DNA from: Anaerolineaceae bacterium UBA6107
GTDB taxonomy: Bacteria > Chloroflexota > Anaerolineae > Anaerolineales > Anaerolineaceae
Assembly (NCBI GenBank): GCA_002428455.1
Contig: DIWL01000067.1
Coordinates: 1-10,899 of the forward strand
Length of the DNA: 10,899 nt
Direction of reading: 5' to 3'
Numbering within the stretch: position 1 is the first letter of the stretch; each line of letters starts with the position of its first letter. The translations under genes and the position numbers were made by a program. Positions 6,707-10,899 of the stretch are shown here, piece by piece. The notes below the pieces were generated by a model, which saw only the letters and a list, made by a program, of their open reading frames with translations, was not told where the DNA came from and made no database searches.

Positions 6707-7441
6707 TTATTGATTCCGCGGGGGGAAGATATCCAGCAGTTCGCGCGTCTCGCGAATGACGTGGTCAGGAACATGATCCCCGGTGGGGGGTTCCTTGGCT
6801 GTGGTGGCTGGCTCATCAAAAAGGATCATCATCCCATATCCAGCCGCGCGGGTGCCTTCCACATCCCGCACCGGGTTATCACCCAGGTATGCGCACTTCG
6901 TGGGCTCCACCCCGATCTCACGCGCTGCCATCCAATAAATCTCCGGGTTGGGTTTACGTATGCCTACTTTTGAGGAAAGGATGACGGTTTTGAAGTACTG
7001 TTTGACACCGTCTGATTCCATCCAATCCGGGATCTCCGTTTCAGTAATGGTATTGGCGATGATTCCCAGCAGGTATCCGCGGCGGTGAAGTTCAATGATC
7101 GTCTCTTTGGCATCGTGGCGCGGTACGCGCCTTCCGTCACGGTCGCGCCATAAACGGGTCAGCTTTCCATGCAGCGGTGCGATCCGCTCAACCGGATAAT
7201 CTGGCAGGAGATGCTTCGTCCACAAATCAGCTTCACACGCCTCGACCAGTTCGGTCTTGGATATTTTGCGATAAGCTTTCCAGCGCTGCTCAACCTTCGC
7301 AAAGAATTCGGCCTGGGATTCTTTGGCACCCACCAGGGTCATTAATTCCTGCATCGCGTTTTGTGAAAACTCCGGGTCTTCGACAACAATCCGTAAAGTG
7401 TTACCCACATCCAGGAAGATCGCTTCAATATCGTGATTCAT
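6707..7441 (-). CDS. HAD superfamily hydrolase, DxG-type nucleophile motif (paralogue 2)
   Basis: This is the first gene of the minus-strand operon, a 244-residue paralogue of the next gene. The two proteins align without gaps over about 200 residues, so they arose by tandem duplication. Motif I is FLDVGNTL with Asp11 and Gly13. The motif II position reads IIAN, with Ala129 where HAD enzymes have Ser or Thr. Motif III is IRKPNP (Lys163) and motif IV is YLGDNPVRDV with Asp188 and Asp193. The missing motif II hydroxyl together with Gly13 could mean reduced or altered activity compared with its sister. The ATG at 7441 has GAAAGGG (7449-7455) about 7 nt upstream. A predicted promoter at 7571-7599 would give a leader of about 120 nt. 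The substrate is unknown; a phosphorylated metabolite is likely from family and context. Confidence 0.87.
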   Translation of the reverse strand: MNHDIEAIFLDVGNTLRIVVEDPEFSQNAMQELMTLVGAKESQAEFFAKVEQRWKAYRKISKTELVEACEADLWTKHLLPDYPVERIAPLHGKLTRLWRDRDGRRVPRHDAKETIIELHRRGYLLGIIANTITETEIPDWMESDGVKQYFKTVILSSKVGIRKPNPEIYWMAAREIGVEPTKCAYLGDNPVRDVEGTRAAGYGMMILFDEPATTAKEPPTGDHVPDHVIRETRELLDIFPPRNQ

Positions 7442-7497
7442 TTCGTGACCCTTTCAGGCAGATAAGGTAAAAGCACAAAGTGACGGGCGATTAAGAA

Positions 7498-7524
7498 GTT
7501 ATTTCATTGATACCAATAAATAAC
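7498..7524. repeat. Near-perfect inverted repeat, possible leader hairpin or operator
   Basis: GTTATTT, a single C, ATTG, a 4-nt centre ATAC, then CAAT and AAATAAC form 11-bp arms with one unpaired base. On the minus strand this lies about +41 to +67 from the predicted start, inside the leader of the HAD-first operon. No U-run follows, so it is not a standard terminator. It could be a leader RNA hairpin or a protein-binding site. Confidence 0.5.
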
Positions 7525-7570
7525 GTTCTCTTGCATTTTATTGTTTTTTGAGGGGTGACTTGCATGTTCC

Positions 7571-7599
7571 ATCATACAACATTTTTTTATAAATTGCAA
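7571..7599 (-). promoter_or_regulatory. Predicted sigma-70-type promoter of the minus-strand operon
   Basis: On the minus strand a -35 box TTGCAA (7599-7594) and a -10 box TATGAT (7576-7571) are separated by exactly 17 bp. The spacer is AT-rich. Transcription would start near 7564, about 120 nt before the first HAD gene. The -35 box is half of the inverted repeat at 7594-7611, which suggests regulation at this promoter. Confidence 0.65.
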
Positions 7600-7611
7600 G
7601 ATTTCTTGCAA
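7594..7611. promoter_or_regulatory. Perfect inverted repeat overlapping the minus-operon -35 box (candidate operator)
   Basis: TTGCAAG and CTTGCAA flank a 4-nt centre ATTT, giving perfect 7-bp arms. One arm contains the -35 box of the minus-strand promoter, and the other ends 7 bp before the -35 box of the plus-strand promoter. Further CTTGCA half-sites occur at 7530-7535 and 7559-7564. A dimeric regulator bound here could control both operons. The RpiR-type protein encoded in the minus operon is the obvious candidate, but this is inference. Confidence 0.5.
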
Positions 7612-7618
7612 AAAGTGG

Positions 7619-7647
7619 TTGACTTTTAAGATTCTTTCTGCTAATAT
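7619..7647 (+). promoter_or_regulatory. Predicted sigma-70-type promoter of the lacI-iol operon
   Basis: TTGACT (7619-7624) and TAATAT (7642-7647) are separated by 17 bp, close to consensus. Transcription would start near 7653-7655, giving a leader of only about 32 nt before the LacI-family GTG codon. The start point falls on the palindrome at 7653-7666. Confidence 0.72.
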
Positions 7648-7652
7648 ATTTA

Positions 7653-7666
7653 TGCACACGTGTGCA
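7653..7666. promoter_or_regulatory. LacI-family operator (perfect 14-bp palindrome with central CG)
   Basis: TGCACACGTGTGCA is a perfect palindrome with the central CG step typical of LacI/GalR-family operators. It begins 5 bp after the -10 box and covers the predicted start point. A repressor here would block initiation of the lacI-iolB operon. The LacI-family protein encoded 20 bp downstream is the likely ligand, implying autoregulation. Confidence 0.75.
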
Positions 7667-7685
7667 CTAGACAGGACCGATTCAA

Positions 7686-8714
7686 GTGTCAGTGACCATC
7701 AAAGACATCGCAAGGAAAGCCGGAGTCTCCCACACTACCGTTTCGCGCGCTCTAAACGGCAATCCCGCTATTCCGGAAAAAACTGCTGCTATCATTCGTG
7801 ACATCGCCGGAGAGATGGGATACCTCCCCAGTGCTGCCGCCCGTGGTTTGAAAACCAGGCATACCCAGGTATTAGGGGTGCTGGTCAGCCGCATTGACAA
7901 TCCTTATTTTGGCGAGATTATCCAGGGGATCGAGGATGGGGTAAAAGATGCCGGTTACAGCATTTTCATTGCATCATCCGACATGGATCCGGGTCAGGAA
8001 AAGTCAGTCATCCAGGCCTTCAGCGAACACCGCGTGGATGGTGTGATCATCGGTTCTGTTCCCGTCAACCGCAACAATTACGAGCTGCTGGAAAAATACG
8101 GTATTCCCATCGTTGTGATCAACAATCAATCACTCCGCAACCATAAGTATGCCATCTCCCATGATGACGAATATGGCGCACAACAGGTCACTCAGCATCT
8201 CGTCGAACTTGGTCACCGCCGCATTGCTTACCTGGGCAACACGCAGGCCAACCGCATCAACAAGAACCGCTTGCGTGGTTTCAAGCTTGAACTGGCAGCC
8301 CACAATCTGGAATGCAAGCCCGAATATACAATCGGTCAGCTGGGGGGTGAGATCGAAAACGGGGTCGCCGGGATGCGGTCGCTGCTGGAAAAATGCAATG
8401 ATGTATCAGCGGTCTTCTGTTTTAACGATCTCATGGCAATTGGCGCGCTGCAGATCTTGCATGAGCATGGCATCCGCGTACCGGAGGACATATCAGTTGC
8501 CGGTTTCGATGACATTCCTTATGCCGCGTACACCAGTCCACCGTTGACCACCTTTGAACAACCCAAGTATTCGATTGGTGTGGAAGCCGCGGACATGTTG
8601 ATGGGATTGATCAGCAGATCCGAGGGTAATGGACAGAATGATCATCCAATAACCAAAAAATTGCGCGGACAATTATTGGTGCGCGCATCAACAGCAAAGA
8701 ACCGAAAGGAGTAA
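7686..8714 (+). CDS. LacI/GalR-family transcriptional regulator of the inositol operon
   Basis: This 342-residue repressor-type protein has an N-terminal helix-turn-helix (TIKDIARKAGVSHTTVSRAL, residues 4-23) and a hinge helix near residues 49-57 (PSAAARGL). A periplasmic-binding-protein-like sensor domain follows from about residue 62, with VLGVLVSRIDNPYFGEII and the late VAGFDDIPYAAYTSPPLTT. I chose the GTG at 7686, which has AGGA (7673-7676) 9 nt upstream and gives a standard family N-terminus. The operator palindrome at 7653-7666 lies just upstream, so autoregulation is likely. The stop codon lies 3 bp before the iolB start, and the iolB ribosome site is inside the last codons. Being first in an iol operon, it probably senses inositol or a catabolic intermediate; the ligand is inferred from context only. 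It differs from the DeoR-type IolR of Bacillus. Confidence 0.94.
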   Translation: MSVTIKDIARKAGVSHTTVSRALNGNPAIPEKTAAIIRDIAGEMGYLPSAAARGLKTRHTQVLGVLVSRIDNPYFGEIIQGIEDGVKDAGYSIFIASSDMDPGQEKSVIQAFSEHRVDGVIIGSVPVNRNNYELLEKYGIPIVVINNQSLRNHKYAISHDDEYGAQQVTQHLVELGHRRIAYLGNTQANRINKNRLRGFKLELAAHNLECKPEYTIGQLGGEIENGVAGMRSLLEKCNDVSAVFCFNDLMAIGALQILHEHGIRVPEDISVAGFDDIPYAAYTSPPLTTFEQPKYSIGVEAADMLMGLISRSEGNGQNDHPITKKLRGQLLVRASTAKNRKE

Positions 8715-8717
8715 TCA

Positions 8718-9605
8718 GTGAGTTCAAGTGAATCCAGATTATTGATCAAGCCGGACCTCAGCTGCCGTGAGTACATCACGGTCACGCCTGAAAGCGCCGG
8801 CTGGCAGCACCTGTCTTTCAGCGCGGTGAGGCTCACCAAAGGCGAAAAGTGGGAATTTGACACCGCAGAGAATGAACTGGCGCTGACCATCCTCGGCGGC
8901 ACCATCGACGTTGCATCCAACAAGGGTGAATGGAAGGGCATTGGCAGCCGCTCGGATGTTTTCCATGGGATGCCTACTACGCTCTACCTTTCCCGTAGCA
9001 CCCGGTTCACCGTGACCGCTGCTTACGGCGAAGCTAATTTTGCCTGCGGGTGGGCTGCCGCAACCCGCGATTACCCTGCCCGCCTGATCCGACCTGAGGA
9101 CGTAAATGTGGAATTACGCGGGGGGGATAACGCCTCCCGCCAGATCAACCAGATGATCCTGCCCGGCTTTCCCTGCGAGCGCCTGGTGGTGGTGGAGGTG
9201 TTCACCCCCTCCGGCAACTGGAGCTCCTATCCACCGCACAAGCATGATGACCGCAAGGTGGACGCCGATGGTAATGTATTGGAAGCCGACCTCGAAGAAG
9301 TGTATTTTTACAAGATCGACAAACCGGATGGCTACGCCTATCAGCGCTGCTACACGGATGACGGGCGCATCGATGAACTGATACTGGTACAGAATGACCA
9401 CCTGGTACTCTCCCCGGAAGGCTATCACCCGGTTGTGGCTGCCCAGGGGTACAACGCCTACTATCTGAATTATCTCGCCGGCACAGACCAGTCACTGGCA
9501 AGTACAGATGATCCGCGTTATGCGTGGATCAAAGGAACATGGAAGGGGTTGGATCCCCGTCTGCCACTAGTCGATTTATCCATGAATCATGGACCAAGGA
9601 GTTGA
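8718..9605 (+). CDS. iolB: 5-deoxy-glucuronate isomerase (IolB)
   Basis: IolB converts 5-deoxy-D-glucuronate to 5-dehydro-2-deoxy-D-gluconate in the myo-inositol degradation pathway. The 295-residue protein has the expected length and double-cupin layout. The C-terminal cupin shows the metal site: YPPHKHDD (residues 171-178, His174 and His176), DLEEVY (191-196, Glu193/Glu194) and GYHPV with His237. The start is a GTG at 8718 preceded by AAAGGAG (8705-8711), 6 nt away; that site lies in the end of the LacI-family gene. The gene ends 2 bp before the next start codon. The combination with IolD downstream makes the assignment secure. Confidence 0.96.
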   Translation: MSSSESRLLIKPDLSCREYITVTPESAGWQHLSFSAVRLTKGEKWEFDTAENELALTILGGTIDVASNKGEWKGIGSRSDVFHGMPTTLYLSRSTRFTVTAAYGEANFACGWAAATRDYPARLIRPEDVNVELRGGDNASRQINQMILPGFPCERLVVVEVFTPSGNWSSYPPHKHDDRKVDADGNVLEADLEEVYFYKIDKPDGYAYQRCYTDDGRIDELILVQNDHLVLSPEGYHPVVAAQGYNAYYLNYLAGTDQSLASTDDPRYAWIKGTWKGLDPRLPLVDLSMNHGPRS

Positions 9606-9607
9606 TC

Positions 9608-10687
9608 ATGAGCGAATACAAAAGCAAACTGCATGAGACCGTATCGACCACGCCCACCGATTACTGGAATGATTCCTGTTCGATCGAGGAATTGACCTAC
9701 GCCATCGACAACGGTGCGGTCGGTGCCACCACCAACCCGACCATCGTGGTCAATGTATTGAAAAAGGAAATGCATCTGTGGAAAGACCGTGTCTTCCAAA
9801 TGATCGATGAGAACCCTACCTGGTCTGAGGTGGAGTTGACCTGGAAGCTGATCGAGGAAATGGCCGTACACGGTGCCGGCTTATTAAAACCGGTTTACGA
9901 CCGTGAAAAAGGGAAAAAAGGCCGCCTATCCATCCAGACCAACCCGCAGCTGTACCGCAACGCCAGGGGGATCACCGATCACGCCATTCACTTTAATACC
10001 CTCGCGCCAAATATGCAGGTCAAAGCCCCGGTCACCAGCGCTGGCGTTGCTGCGATCGAGGAAGCCACCTATCATGGTGTGTCGATCAACGCGACCGTCT
10101 GCTTCACCGTACCACAGGCCATTGCGGTGGCTGAAGCGATGGAACGCGGTCTCAATCGCCGTACAGCAGAAGGAAAATCGATCGACGAAATGTCACCGGT
10201 CTGCACCATCATGATCGGTCGCACCGACGATTGGATGCGGGTCAGCGCGAAAAAGGAAGGCATTGACATTGACCCGGATTACCTGACCTGGGCTGGAATC
10301 GCCTGTCTCAAACAAGCCTACGGGATCTTCCAGGAACGCGGGTATCGTGCCAGGCTACTGGGCGCTGCCTACCGCCACCTCGGACACTGGTCCGAACTGA
10401 TCGGTGGAGACATCATCCTCACCATCCCTTACGAGTGGCAGCTGAAGATCAACGCCAGCGACATCGAAGTCAAGCCGCGCATGTTCGACCCGGTTGATCC
10501 AAGGATCATCGATGCAATGCTCACCAAACTCCCCGAGTTCCGCAAAGCCTACGAACCGGATGGCATGACCATTAAGGAATTCGATACTTATGGCGCAACC
10601 GTCAGGACGCTGCGCGGTTTCGTGAGTTCCTATCATGAATTGCAGGGAGTGGTGCGTGACTTCATGCTCCCCAACCCCGATGCGTAA
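9608..10687 (+). CDS. Transaldolase-family protein in inositol operon, possible Schiff-base aldolase
   Basis: This 359-residue protein belongs to the transaldolase superfamily (class I, Schiff-base TIM barrel). Family marks are Asp22 (WNDS), GATTNPTIV at 39-47, the predicted Schiff-base lysine Lys139 in QVKAPVTSAG, and INATVCFT near 160-167 with Thr163. It is longer than TalB (317) or FSA/TalC (about 220). Where transaldolases have a catalytic Glu (TalB Glu96), my alignment puts Gln110 (LSIQTNP), as in fructose-6-phosphate aldolase (Gln59). The position of TalB Phe178 or FSA Tyr131 appears to be Met202 (IMIGRTDDW). This suggests aldolase rather than transaldolase chemistry. In the iol operon it might cleave the late intermediate that IolJ cleaves elsewhere, but this is speculative. 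I chose the ATG at 9608, with AAGGAG (9596-9601) 6 nt upstream and a 2-bp gap after iolB; the frame stays open to 9524 inside iolB. Confidence 0.88.
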   Translation: MSEYKSKLHETVSTTPTDYWNDSCSIEELTYAIDNGAVGATTNPTIVVNVLKKEMHLWKDRVFQMIDENPTWSEVELTWKLIEEMAVHGAGLLKPVYDREKGKKGRLSIQTNPQLYRNARGITDHAIHFNTLAPNMQVKAPVTSAGVAAIEEATYHGVSINATVCFTVPQAIAVAEAMERGLNRRTAEGKSIDEMSPVCTIMIGRTDDWMRVSAKKEGIDIDPDYLTWAGIACLKQAYGIFQERGYRARLLGAAYRHLGHWSELIGGDIILTIPYEWQLKINASDIEVKPRMFDPVDPRIIDAMLTKLPEFRKAYEPDGMTIKEFDTYGATVRTLRGFVSSYHELQGVVRDFMLPNPDA

Positions 10688-10711
10688 ATCTCTCGAGAAG
10701 CGGAGAAAACG

Positions 10712-10899
10712 ATGACAGTGACAATTCGATTAACCACCGCCCAGGCATTGATCCGGTTCCTCAAGAACCAGTATGTTGAACGCGATGGCGTACAAAATCC
10801 CTACTTTGCCGGCGTGCTGGGCATCTTCGGGCATGGCAACATTGCCGGGATCGGCCAGGCGCTCCAGGAGAACCCGGATTTTAAGTACATCATGGTGCG
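10712..10899 (+). CDS. iolD: 3D-(3,5/4)-trihydroxycyclohexane-1,2-dione hydrolase IolD (partial, C-terminus off right edge)
   Basis: IolD is a thiamine-diphosphate enzyme that opens the ring of the inositol-derived dione to 5-deoxy-glucuronate, the IolB substrate. Only the first 62 residues are present. They match the family N-terminus: TIRLTTAQALIRFLKNQYVE at residues 4-23 and GIFGHGNIAGIGQAL at 37-51. The ATG at 10712 has GGAG (10702-10705) 6 nt upstream, and the gene follows the transaldolase-family gene by 24 bp. The thiamine diphosphate-binding part lies outside the window. Confidence 0.93.
   Translation, partial: MTVTIRLTTAQALIRFLKNQYVERDGVQNPYFAGVLGIFGHGNIAGIGQALQENPDFKYIMV

Noticed and set aside
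7619..7801. Small plus-strand frame beginning in the promoter region before the LacI-family gene
   Set aside because: It overlaps the promoter, the operator and the LacI start in another frame and shows no protein-like composition.
9524..9607. Longer transaldolase-family start at 9524
   Set aside because: It lies inside the iolB coding end and lacks family similarity; AAGGAG positioned before 9608 gives the natural start.
10691..10698. TCTCGAGA palindrome between the transaldolase-family gene and iolD
   Set aside because: It is only 8 bp with no loop or U-tract; chance occurrence in a 24-bp gap is plausible, and it is not a terminator.

Overview
The window looks like a chromosomal segment of an anaerobic, sugar- and polyol-using bacterium. 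My best guess is a Chloroflexota/Anaerolineae-type genome, from the gene style, moderate GC and family mix; I cannot prove the taxon without a search. It is densely coding: two operons diverge from one 244-bp AT-rich control region (7442-7685), and no other gap exceeds about 80 bp. I see no tRNA, rRNA, CRISPR, insertion sequence or integration scar.

The minus-strand operon, read from 7441 leftwards, encodes two tandem paralogous HAD-fold hydrolases, a circularly permuted cofactor-independent phosphoglycerate mutase (GpmI type), a second phosphoglycerate mutase of the archaeal ApgM type, and an RpiR/MurR regulator with a sugar-phosphate-binding SIS domain. After a 79-bp gap come a fused two-domain ABC permease of the FbpB/AfuB class and the start of its ATPase, which runs off the left edge. 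Genes from 7441 to 3145 are 2-9 bp apart or overlap by 4 bp, so they are probably one transcript.

The plus-strand operon encodes a LacI-family regulator (GTG start), IolB (5-deoxy-glucuronate isomerase), a divergent transaldolase-family protein and the start of IolD (trihydroxycyclohexane-dione hydrolase), which runs off the right edge. This is a myo-inositol catabolism operon. LacI probably autoregulates it through a perfect 14-bp palindrome placed on the predicted transcription start.

The standout observation is the GpmI homologue at 4347-5954. All the usual active-site positions are present except one substitution, but the sequence order is rotated. The new termini lie inside the phosphotransferase domain, and the ancestral C- and N-termini are joined by a short linker. 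In ordinary GpmI the phosphatase domain is split by the transferase domain; here the transferase domain is split by the phosphatase domain. Its pairing with an ApgM, two HADs, an SIS-domain regulator and an AfuB-like transporter suggests a module for organophosphate uptake and processing beside inositol catabolism. That functional link is inference.
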